Shown here piece by piece: positions 14,428-22,776 of a stretch of 35,155 bases of DNA. This DNA is from Candidatus Aenigmatarchaeota archaeon. GTDB lineage: Archaea; Aenigmatarchaeota; Aenigmatarchaeia; QMZP01; JAFGSV01. The position numbers and the translations under genes were made by a program. Each line of letters begins with the position of its first letter. Position 1 is the first letter of the stretch. The notes under the pieces are model-generated. The model saw nothing but the letters and a program-made list of their open reading frames with translations. It was not told where the DNA came from and ran no database searches. The DNA is taken from contig JAGGXP010000036.1 in assembly GCA_021163005.1 (NCBI GenBank), positions 1-35,155 on the forward strand. Reading direction: 5' to 3'.

Positions 14428-16734
14428 TTAAGCGCTGTAGTCCAGAGTGCCCTGCATGACTTTGACTGCAAGGTCCCTTGTTGCCTGCCTGTTGACGCCA
14501 GCGACTATCAGAGCCTTGTGGCCTGAACTCCAAGCGTCATCAACAACTTTGATGACACCTTCTGTCGGATATTCAGCTGTGAACTCTGTTGCACAGTCTG
14601 GATTGGTCTTTGACATCTCAAGCAGTTCCGCGACAAGTCCGTTTGCGCAAGGTCCGCCAAGAAGGACAAGGTCCCTGTTGAGCGAATCCGTGCTTACTTC
14701 GGACTCCATCTTGGAGATGCTGTTCTTTATCTGGACTGCCTGCTCTACTGTTCCTGCAGCTACTTCGCTAGTTGAACCGAATGTTGGGTCAGCGCCGAAT
14801 GCCACTGAAACCGGAACAGGCTCGTCTGGTATGTACAGCTTGACAACGTCGTCTTCGCTGTTGGTGTAGTCCCTGACAACGTATGTTCCCGCTTTTGTGA
14901 GACCGGACTTTATGTCTTCGTCGTCGTATGACTTGAGTGCAACGCCTGCCACTGTTACTTCTGTAATGTCGTTCTCACCACCAGCTGTTACTGTTACAGT
15001 GAAGTCGTCATCAGTTACGGTGAAGTCCTGGTCTGAGTCGAACGTACCGTCGGCTTCCTCTGTGACATTGAAGGCATATTTGTTGCTTCCAACGGCCAAG
15101 AATGCGCCTGATGTTGTGTTGAGGTATGGCGTAATTGCCGCGCCTCCGTACGTGACCAGCTTTGCTATTGTGCCTGTACCGAGCTGCGTGTTGTTGAGAG
15201 CGACTGTTTCTGTGGGACTTCCGGAGAAACCAGTCACCTCGACGTCGAGGTTTCCCACGTTGATTGTGTCACCAACGTCGTTCGCGTCTATGTAGTACTT
15301 GGTGCCTGTTGAAATGTCTTCCAGTACGACCTGGTCGTCGGAGTTGAAGTCGACGTATTCAAGGATGTATGAGTACTCTGGTTTGTCTCCGTCGCTGATT
15401 ACTACGTAGTCGCCGTCGTCGAGCGTCTCGTTGTTCAGGAAGTGAACGACATCCGCGCCGTCAGCGGCGTCAGCTGTGGCAAGAACCTGCGTTCCCGTGC
15501 CAACAGAAGCCAAGACCGCACTGTACTCGTTTCCGTCCGGGTTGGTGAAAGTGACCTTAAGGTCTTCACTGTCTGCCTGGAACTTCACGAGATCCTTGGA
15601 ATCCGAATCCAAAGCAGTCGGCATCCCGCCGAAAGCCACCTTGAAAGCTCCGCCGAACACTGGCTCGGTCCAGCTTTCGCCTGGCTTGAGCAGTATGTCG
15701 TCGTCTGTTGCGTATCTAACTTCAAGTGAAGACATCTCGTAGTCTGTCGAGTTCGTGCTCATCAACACCCATGCATCGTCAACATCGTCGCCACCAAGTG
15801 TCACCTTGCTTCCGTTCTCAAGAACCGTGCTTGTCGAGCCTATGAAAAGCTGGACAGAACCCGACTCCACCGGGAACTTGAAAGCCCTGATATCCTTGAC
15901 ATGTGCCTCGAAGTCGCCCTGCTTTATGTCGTCGCCTGGTTCGTATGTCTCGCTCTCTCCGTTGACGTCTATTGTTGCATGATCGCCATTTGTATCTATG
16001 CCAACGACTGTTACAGTGTAGTCCGTGCCGTCGACATTGATAGTTGTGGATTCTCCTGCTGTTATGTCAGTGGTCTGGCTGGACTCGTACATGGTAAGCT
16101 TGAGGGCGTTGTTATCCTCTGCCTCACCGAAGACGAACTTCTTTCCGAGAAGTGTTATCTCCTTGTTCTCCACCTGTTCTGTATCAAGGTCCGGGGTGAA
16201 TCGTGCCTGGTACTTGAACACATTTTCTCCATCTGCGAATTTCAGATAGAGTCCTGGTTCTTCCCAGTCAGTGTCTCCCTCACCATACTGGACTGACTGA
16301 CCATAGACGTAAATCCTCTGCTGGACGTCCACTGTGTTTCCGTCCTTCTGTGTGAATGTCTCTGTAGCGAGAAGTGTCGGAAGCTCTTTGCTGGTGAACT
16401 TGAATGTTCCGCCAACGCTGCTGAGTGCCTCTCCGAGGTACAGTGTGTCTGATTTTGTCTGTATGAGTGCACCGTTTGTCACTGAAGCTGTTGCCTGAGC
16501 ACCTGGTATTGCCACAGTCTCTGTAGCCTGACCTGCGAGTGCCACTGCAACGTCCGCTGCTGCCAATGTGTCTTCTGCTGCTGCGTTTCCTCCTATCACT
16601 ATATATGGCGATGTCATCTGGTTGCCAGACACCGTCACGAAATCTCCAAGAGTTACAGCTCCTGCTCCAAGAGCAAGTGTTGCTCCTGCCGCAAGGGTTG
16701 CAAGACCTCCTGCGATTAGTCTTTTGATTTCCAT
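14428..16734 (-). CDS. S-layer protein, methanogen-type (S_layer_N / S_layer_C-like)
   Basis: The 768-residue secreted, acidic, Thr/Val/Asp-rich protein starts MEIKRLIAGGLATLAAGATL, a signal peptide like those of Methanococcus-type S-layer proteins. The N-terminal domain has SPYIVIGGNAAAEDTLAAAD (about residues 43-62), the family signature. The C-terminal domain has LVLLGGPCANGLVAELLEM and KALIVAGVNRQATRDLAVKV, also shared by these proteins. It would form the cell's outer lattice. Sequons such as NSTD and NTTS are available for N-glycosylation. A strong GGAGG lies 8 nt upstream of the ATG, with a consensus TATA box and a 5' hairpin leader. It is encoded opposite the glycan locus. Confidence 0.92.
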   Translation of the reverse strand: MEIKRLIAGGLATLAAGATLALGAGAVTLGDFVTVSGNQMTSPYIVIGGNAAAEDTLAAADVAVALAGQATETVAIPGAQATASVTNGALIQTKSDTLYLGEALSSVGGTFKFTSKELPTLLATETFTQKDGNTVDVQQRIYVYGQSVQYGEGDTDWEEPGLYLKFADGENVFKYQARFTPDLDTEQVENKEITLLGKKFVFGEAEDNNALKLTMYESSQTTDITAGESTTINVDGTDYTVTVVGIDTNGDHATIDVNGESETYEPGDDIKQGDFEAHVKDIRAFKFPVESGSVQLFIGSTSTVLENGSKVTLGGDDVDDAWVLMSTNSTDYEMSSLEVRYATDDDILLKPGESWTEPVFGGAFKVAFGGMPTALDSDSKDLVKFQADSEDLKVTFTNPDGNEYSAVLASVGTGTQVLATADAADGADVVHFLNNETLDDGDYVVISDGDKPEYSYILEYVDFNSDDQVVLEDISTGTKYYIDANDVGDTINVGNLDVEVTGFSGSPTETVALNNTQLGTGTIAKLVTYGGAAITPYLNTTSGAFLAVGSNKYAFNVTEEADGTFDSDQDFTVTDDDFTVTVTAGGENDITEVTVAGVALKSYDDEDIKSGLTKAGTYVVRDYTNSEDDVVKLYIPDEPVPVSVAFGADPTFGSTSEVAAGTVEQAVQIKNSISKMESEVSTDSLNRDLVLLGGPCANGLVAELLEMSKTNPDCATEFTAEYPTEGVIKVVDDAWSSGHKALIVAGVNRQATRDLAVKVMQGTLDYSA

Positions 16735-16742
16735 TTTAAATT

Positions 16743-16823
16743 CCTCCTACTTTAAATTGGCCTGAAGCCGCATAACGGCATCAGGCGATGTATAATACTA
16801 AGTCCGTGCCCTATATATAAAGG
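16743..16823 (-). promoter_or_regulatory. S-layer gene promoter, 5' leader hairpin and ribosome-binding site
   Basis: On the minus strand the TATA box TTTATATATA (16821-16812) predicts a start near 16790. The mRNA would therefore begin almost exactly at an 11-bp stem with one mismatch and a 5-nt loop (16786-16760). GGAGG (16747-16743) follows, then the ATG at 16734. A hairpin at the extreme 5' end of a very abundant mRNA could protect it from 5' decay. The remaining 16824-16980 is AT-rich, with T-runs that probably end the upstream gene's transcript. Confidence 0.7.
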
Positions 16824-16980
16824 TTAGCTGAAACAGTTTTTACAACTATTAACTGATATATGAAAACCCGTTAAAAGACTAAATAAAATATTTTAAACAC
16901 TTAAAATTGTTCCAAAAGTATTTTTAGTTCTTTTTGGCTTTTAAAACTCGATTTAATTGACTTTTATAAAAACGGCACTT

Positions 16981-19900
16981 TCAGCAATGAGTATTATAAT
17001 GAAGTCCGACTGTTGCCAGATCCAGGATGTCTATGACACCATCGGTGTAGACATCTGCAGTTGCTATCCAGTTGCTGTCTCCCTGCACGGAGCCGTATGC
17101 CCACCCCACGGAAGCCAAGTCGATGATGTTGACCGTACAATCCCCGTTCACATCTCCAGCAAGACGGAAAACTGTCAGTGTTGCACTTGGAGGTGAATCC
17201 AGCGGAACCGCGGATACTTGACCATCATCAACTTCGGAAATTTGTACGTTTTCCATTAATAGTGTATCAATCCCTTCTTTCTGTGTCCTGAATGTTATCA
17301 CTGCTATATTTCCCGTTCCGCTGACGCCATAATCAACTGTTCTTCGTGTGTTGACGAACACAATATGACCTGTTTCGTTGTCTATATTAATGATCGGGAA
17401 AGTCGAAGCACCATCATTGCTCAGGAATCCGCCTTCATTCATGGCGACAACCTGCGTTATGTTCTGATTGAATTTCATCTCGAACTGAACGCCATAAATT
17501 TCAGCTGTTGTGTTTATATCAATGTCAAATGGTATGTCTTCACCAACCCCTGAAGATATATGTTCCGGGTTTATAGTTATCGAGGCTTCATAGAAATCGG
17601 TGACATTCAATGACCATGTCTGGTTTGTTGACATCATACCGTCAGATATGGATGCCGTTATCGTATGCGTTCCGGCTGTTGTGAAACCCGCGAAATAGGA
17701 ATAATTTTCTCCTTCAATACCAGTGTATACGCCGTCAACATACCACCTTGTTGTTATATCGTGGCCTTCGGGATCTTCAGCCTCGATTGTGAAGTTTACG
17801 GTGTTTCCTTCGAATATTGTCATGTTTTCTGTTTTCGGTGCTTTCGATATGATTTGAGGTGGGTTGTCTGGTAGTTCGTAAAATATACGTAAATTTGTTA
17901 GTTTGAGGACCCCAGGGTAATCTAAAAAGAATGTAATAGGAACTTGACACATATCGTTCTCGTCAGATACACAATTGTTTAGATACTCCGTGAGTGCACT
18001 TTTATTAAAATCAATAGAATTATTTGATTCCAATGTCGAATATGTTATATTTACTGCTCTGACTTCTATCTTTCCCAAACTTTCTGTTACTAATCCGACA
18101 GTCAGTGGACTCGAGAAATCCTGCATTTTATCTACATTTAGATAAATATACACAGGGGAGTTGCTTTCATTGAGTTTGCCGTTTATGAAATGATCTATCT
18201 CACCGTCATTTCCGATGTCTATCGAGATATTTTCAGTATACGATTTCATATTCAGCGTGAGATTAACATAATCTGTTAATATGTAACTATATTCGCCCTT
18301 TTCTGGCGTGTCACGATAGGCGAGTCTAAATCTTATAGTATTGTCCCGAAGATACTCCGGTTTCATTACAGTTGGAATTATCATTGTCTTCCACCCATTT
18401 CCACAATAACTTTTTAAAAAATTCCACTCAGAACCATTCCATATACGAACTTCACGAACTTCACCACATCCTGGATTGTTTGAAGTTACATAACCTACCC
18501 AGATAAATGTTAAAGTATCTATATTTTCAGAAGATTCGGGTGTATAGAAATAAATGTGATGCTCTCGGCATCGGTCATCTCTATCGATTGTTGAAGGGTT
18601 AAAACCGTAAAGTGTTCCGATACCATCATTCAACCATAAAGTTTGGTATTGATTATCTGAATATTCGAAATCAGCTAGATAATATCTATTCCTGTTGCAA
18701 GATTCGGGTTCACTGCTATACCCGAAGAATCGTGTGTCTGAGCTCGAATTCTCACCATAGAAGTCTCTTGTTACTGAATAATGATTTATTTTATGGCCAA
18801 TTATCTCCATTACCGCACTTAACATTTTAAATCTAACATCAACAGGAAATTCGAATGTTATGTTTTTTATACCTGTTTCATTATAAGTTAAAATTACGCT
18901 TTTGTTGCCGTTGACATCTTCTAATCTAGAGAATGTGTGTGTCACACTTTCTATGGGTTTTTTGATATCATAGACACCGTCGTTATTAAAATCGACATAT
19001 ATATCTGATATATCAGATAAGTATGACTCGACCTCTATCGATCCATTTGTTATATGCGCGTTTTTTGGCAGATTAACCCATACAGTCCGCTCTTCACCGG
19101 AACCATTGAAAATAATTTCCTTTTCCAGACTTCCGTCGCTGAGTGTATTCACAAGTCGTGGATAAGTAGTATATGGTGTTATTCTGAATGGGTGTAAATC
19201 AACATAGAGCATGACGTTCTGATAATCTGTAAGTGCTACCATGACTTTGTAATCCTCACCAAGCTTATCTTCAGACAAATCATTGTATGGTTTCCACCAG
19301 AAAACGAATGAGTTGTTTCCAGTTTCCAGGTTGACAGTCCTGTTCTCATAATGTATGACATAACCTGACATATTCTGGAAAGCCACAAATATATTCGCGT
19401 TGGTTATTCGTTCGACGGGATTGTCATAGTTGACGATAAGGAAATTATCTTCTGAATATGTGTATTCATCATTTGCCTGAAGGCCAAAATGGGGTTCGTC
19501 CAACTTATCTTCTGCGTACTCCGAAAGTGTTTCATTCAAAGCAGAAAGCTCATTTTCAACAATGAATGAATGATGTCCCTGAGGGTCATTGTAATATAAA
19601 ATTATTACAGGTCTGGTAAAATTGGCAGTGTTATTTGTATAAATGAACGTCTCGTTGGGGATAATCAATGTTCTTCCAGCCTCAACCCTTCCCCCACCAC
19701 CAATGAAGCCATCATAGATGTGTGTGGTGTTGTCTGGTGAATACATTCTGGCTTCGATGCCATAGGCATCGAAATTTCCATAATTGGAAAGCTTAAGCTG
19801 TACTGTCGTGTTTCCACTCTCTTTTTCGACAAAGTAACCGGCAACAAGTTTTGGAGACGGGTATGATTTAGGATCATTTATGTCTGTACCCCTTTCCGTT

Positions 19901-21618
19901 TCAGCTCTGTCCGTGTAATAGTCGTGATCCGTGTCTTTATTATATACCAGCAGAAGACGTGTCTTACCCTTGGATGGCTCTTCTGAGAATGAAGTTTCGT
20001 TTGTTGGATTCTGAAGATAGGCAGTCCACCAAGACCACTCTGTTACGGGTTTTCCCAAGAGGGAAACAATGGTATTGTTTCTAGTTTCGAGAGGTACTTC
20101 TATGCGTGTTCCATGATTTCTTATCCTTACAGTCCTGTTCAGTCTCTTAAGAACATCCAGATAGTTTTCATCGAACTTTGTATACGTCATGAATTTTTTC
20201 GTATTTTTTTCTGTTCCTGTGGCATCATCATCTATCTCGACCAGTACATCTTCTCCCCAGGCGCTCTCATAAAAAAGTTCCTCGTTTCCATAAGAATAGT
20301 AAGCGATGAGTATCCTTATCGGCTCTCCTGTATCTATGGCTTTTAGCTCATCGAGTGTGACCGTGAATTCGCCACTAAGCTGGACTCTTTCACCAGGTTC
20401 CAAGTTGTTTAGGGATATTCCATTTTCAGTAAGTGCAGGATATGTTATCGGTATCTGACTTTGGCCTATGAAAATATTGAATCTAAGGTCTCGAATTTCT
20501 TTCGCTATGTCTGTACCTGTATTTTTGATATAAAGTGTGAATCTTAAAGTTGCGGCCCTGCTCGGATCAACTGTAGTGGCAGTTGCCCACTCATATCCCT
20601 GCGCTATGCTGTTAGTGTTTGTTACACTTGTTTCGTGGTACGTTGACCTGCTTACTGTAGTTGAAAAAGAGGACTCCAAACCTGAACCTGCCCTTTTGTA
20701 TGTTTTGGCTACATGTTTTTTTGTAGTTTCTCCTGTAACTTTTTTGGTGATTGATTCACCTACATAGTCCTTGCCTTCAGTACCGGATTCCACTATGCCT
20801 TTTACATTGGCATATATCTTGTGGCCAGCTTCAACACTAACCTTGGCCGTAGGAACGGGACCCACCACACCGACTTCTCCGCCGCCTTTGACCCAAGTCT
20901 CATCCCCAACTTCACCTATGACCTTTGTCCCGAAATTATATCCTTTCCATGACTTTTCCTCAGTGGACCTTACATCTTCCCTGTATTCATTTCTTTGATT
21001 GATATCTTCCTCTTCATTTCCCATATCTATCCAATTGGATTTTTTGTAAGCCATTGAATTTCCTACTGTCATTGATACCCCATTTGTGTTCGCTACTGAA
21101 TAAGAAACCTCACTCATGTTTATTTCCCGCGTTTCTGTGTAGATGAGTGCTATGTCCGTTACCTTTACCTGTTCAAAAACATCGACGTCTATTGTAGGAT
21201 ATGCCGCTACAAAAACGTTATCAGCTGGAGGCAATACATAACCAGGCATTGGAATACCGTCTTTGCTAGTGCCGAATATTTCCTGACGATCATCATACAT
21301 GTCCCCGTCGGTGCTTGGTTTCAATGGATCTGTGCCGAACTGCAACACCTCAGTACCGTCTTTTAAACCATCCTTGTCAGTGTCGTCGTCAGTCGGGATT
21401 ATGTGATAAATCCACACTTCATCCCCGTCACTCAGGCCGTCAGCATCCGTGTCGGGATTGTCTGGATTGGTGCCCCAGATCGATTCGTCGCTGTCAGACA
21501 GGCCATCTCCGTCGCTGTCAGTGAAAGCGAATGCCTGATGGGCATTGTATATCAAAAAAACAGAAAGCAATAAGAGTAGAAAAAGTAAGTGAAAATGTTT
21601 AAACATGTAAGAGCTCAT
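16981..21618 (-). CDS. Giant secreted protein: Ca-binding repeats, protective-antigen-like region, PKD/Ig-like and cohesin-like domains, C-terminal dockerin
   Basis: The 1545-residue protein has a signal peptide (1-32), then thrombospondin type 3-like Ca repeats (33-125: DSDGDGLSDSDE, DTDADGLSDGDE, DTDKDGLKDGTE). Residues 135-147 read VFVAAYPTIDVDV. Residues ~341-395 read GYEWATATTVDPSRAATLRF then LYIKNTGTDIAKEIRDLRFN. As I remember it, the anthrax protective antigen/binary toxin B family has HPLVAAYPIVHVD and a WAETMGLNTADTARLNA..RYVNTGTAPIYNV segment in the same order after its Ca site. Another Ca-like repeat lies near 562-585. About 1250-1342 is PKD/Ig-like, ~1343-1486 resembles a cohesin domain, and 1487-1545 is a dockerin (loops DVNGDCTVNIID and DVYTDGVIDILD). 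Many N-glycosylation sequons are present. Codons in the middle are AT-richer than in neighbours, suggesting transfer. The function is not known. Confidence 0.75.
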   Translation of the reverse strand: MSSYMFKHFHLLFLLLLLSVFLIYNAHQAFAFTDSDGDGLSDSDESIWGTNPDNPDTDADGLSDGDEVWIYHIIPTDDDTDKDGLKDGTEVLQFGTDPLKPSTDGDMYDDRQEIFGTSKDGIPMPGYVLPPADNVFVAAYPTIDVDVFEQVKVTDIALIYTETREINMSEVSYSVANTNGVSMTVGNSMAYKKSNWIDMGNEEEDINQRNEYREDVRSTEEKSWKGYNFGTKVIGEVGDETWVKGGGEVGVVGPVPTAKVSVEAGHKIYANVKGIVESGTEGKDYVGESITKKVTGETTKKHVAKTYKRAGSGLESSFSTTVSRSTYHETSVTNTNSIAQGYEWATATTVDPSRAATLRFTLYIKNTGTDIAKEIRDLRFNIFIGQSQIPITYPALTENGISLNNLEPGERVQLSGEFTVTLDELKAIDTGEPIRILIAYYSYGNEELFYESAWGEDVLVEIDDDATGTEKNTKKFMTYTKFDENYLDVLKRLNRTVRIRNHGTRIEVPLETRNNTIVSLLGKPVTEWSWWTAYLQNPTNETSFSEEPSKGKTRLLLVYNKDTDHDYYTDRAETERGTDINDPKSYPSPKLVAGYFVEKESGNTTVQLKLSNYGNFDAYGIEARMYSPDNTTHIYDGFIGGGGRVEAGRTLIIPNETFIYTNNTANFTRPVIILYYNDPQGHHSFIVENELSALNETLSEYAEDKLDEPHFGLQANDEYTYSEDNFLIVNYDNPVERITNANIFVAFQNMSGYVIHYENRTVNLETGNNSFVFWWKPYNDLSEDKLGEDYKVMVALTDYQNVMLYVDLHPFRITPYTTYPRLVNTLSDGSLEKEIIFNGSGEERTVWVNLPKNAHITNGSIEVESYLSDISDIYVDFNNDGVYDIKKPIESVTHTFSRLEDVNGNKSVILTYNETGIKNITFEFPVDVRFKMLSAVMEIIGHKINHYSVTRDFYGENSSSDTRFFGYSSEPESCNRNRYYLADFEYSDNQYQTLWLNDGIGTLYGFNPSTIDRDDRCREHHIYFYTPESSENIDTLTFIWVGYVTSNNPGCGEVREVRIWNGSEWNFLKSYCGNGWKTMIIPTVMKPEYLRDNTIRFRLAYRDTPEKGEYSYILTDYVNLTLNMKSYTENISIDIGNDGEIDHFINGKLNESNSPVYIYLNVDKMQDFSSPLTVGLVTESLGKIEVRAVNITYSTLESNNSIDFNKSALTEYLNNCVSDENDMCQVPITFFLDYPGVLKLTNLRIFYELPDNPPQIISKAPKTENMTIFEGNTVNFTIEAEDPEGHDITTRWYVDGVYTGIEGENYSYFAGFTTAGTHTITASISDGMMSTNQTWSLNVTDFYEASITINPEHISSGVGEDIPFDIDINTTAEIYGVQFEMKFNQNITQVVAMNEGGFLSNDGASTFPIINIDNETGHIVFVNTRRTVDYGVSGTGNIAVITFRTQKEGIDTLLMENVQISEVDDGQVSAVPLDSPPSATLTVFRLAGDVNGDCTVNIIDLASVGWAYGSVQGDSNWIATADVYTDGVIDILDLATVGLHYNTHC

Positions 21619-21649
21619 GTCAACTATTTCGTAATTATCGTAAAGTTTT

Positions 21650-21901
21650 TTAAACCTTTACCAAATGTCCTAAAATGATGCTCATTATATAAAAGAGAAC
21701 TGAAATCACGATGACGGCATACAACAGGGGCTTTTGTGTGGCCCAGCCGAAGGGTATGGGGCCTATGAAGCCGCCGACTGCGAAACCGCCGCCTGAGCCT
21801 GTATGCGCCTTCCCGCGTTCGCCGAGCATGCTGCCCACAACCATGACTATCATGCCTATGAACACCAGCACGAAGCCGGCCAGAACGATTCTCGAATCCA
21901 T
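21650..21901 (-). CDS. DUF131 (TIGR00304-type) archaeal small membrane protein
   Basis: The 83-residue protein has TM helices at about 6-26 and 59-79, separated by a Gly-rich loop GGGFAVGGFIGPIPFGWATQ. The IGPIPFGWA segment is the hallmark of the small archaeal DUF131 membrane proteins. Function is unknown. It lies just upstream of the giant secreted protein on the same strand (about 31 nt apart), and divergent from the PHP gene. The longer overlapping minus-strand frame (21624-22169) is a shadow. Confidence 0.8.
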   Translation of the reverse strand: MDSRIVLAGFVLVFIGMIVMVVGSMLGERGKAHTGSGGGFAVGGFIGPIPFGWATQKPLLYAVIVISVLFYIMSIILGHLVKV

Positions 21902-21951
21902 GATTTAATGGCGGAATCATTGATATAAAAGCGTTATGGCAATTATAATCC

Positions 21952-22776
21952 ATGAAATACGAACTCCACTGCCATTCCGTGCATTCCCACGGAAAAAAGC
22001 TGTACTGGGAGGCGCCCATGAAACCAGAACAGATAATAAAGGCATTGAAACGCAAGGGCTTCACGGGAGCTGCCATAACAGACCACGACTCCGTAAAAGC
22101 ATGGCCTGAAGCGAAAAGAGCCGCAAAGAAGCACGGCATGGTCTTCATCCCCAGCATGGAAGTCTCCACAGCAGGCGGGCATCTTCTTGCCCATGGAATA
22201 AGCGAGAAGATAAGGAGCGGGATGACAGTCGAGGAAACGGTCGACGCTGTTCACGACCAGGGCGGGATAGCAGTGGCGCCGCATCCATTCGACCTAAAGG
22301 GCGAAGGTATGGGAATGAATTTCACAAAATGCGACGCAGCCGAGGTTTTCAACTCACTGAACCTTTCGAGGCTGGAGAACCGCATCGCCAGGAACGCCAT
22401 AGAGAACTCAGGCGTTCCAGCGGTAGTCGGCTCTGACGCCCACTGCTTCGGCATGCTCGGCAGGTCTGTCAATCATATCGACGCGCAGGACATGGACGCC
22501 GCCCTGAAGATGATAAAGAAAGGCGCTGTCAGATTCGAAACAAGCTATGTCCCTGTCCCGGTTGTCGTGTCGTGGGCACGGGAGCGCATGAGGCTCTCCT
22601 ACGACGGCATACTGGAATACATGGAAAAGAATTATTCTCCCCCGAAAAGGCGCTTCGCAAAATTCATGCTTGACCGGTTCGTCAGTTCCCGCTCGCCGCT
22701 GTGGGACGGCCTCGGCTATTTCTCAATAGGCGTTTCGGTTCTGTACAGCTACCTGAGAATGGTCACCGGCATATAA
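21952..22776 (+). CDS. PHP-domain phosphoesterase
   Basis: The 274-residue protein has the PHP metal-binding motifs in order: HCHSVHS (His6, His8), AITDHDS (about residue 42), PSMEVST (Glu), VAPHPFD and GSDAHC. Such proteins bind two or three metal ions and cleave phosphoesters, for example in nucleotides, histidinol phosphate or DNA ends. The C-terminal ~90 residues (VVSWARERMRLSYDGI..) are basic and helical beyond the core domain and may add substrate specificity. Its stop abuts the stop of the convergent downstream gene with no gap. The exact substrate is not evident. Confidence 0.9.
   Translation: MKYELHCHSVHSHGKKLYWEAPMKPEQIIKALKRKGFTGAAITDHDSVKAWPEAKRAAKKHGMVFIPSMEVSTAGGHLLAHGISEKIRSGMTVEETVDAVHDQGGIAVAPHPFDLKGEGMGMNFTKCDAAEVFNSLNLSRLENRIARNAIENSGVPAVVGSDAHCFGMLGRSVNHIDAQDMDAALKMIKKGAVRFETSYVPVPVVVSWARERMRLSYDGILEYMEKNYSPPKRRFAKFMLDRFVSSRSPLWDGLGYFSIGVSVLYSYLRMVTGI

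Noticed and set aside
16981-21618. Calling this protein a complete binary toxin
   Set aside because: Only the pore-region resemblance is visible. There is no PA14 domain, no furin-like site that I can identify and no enzymatic partner gene in the window.
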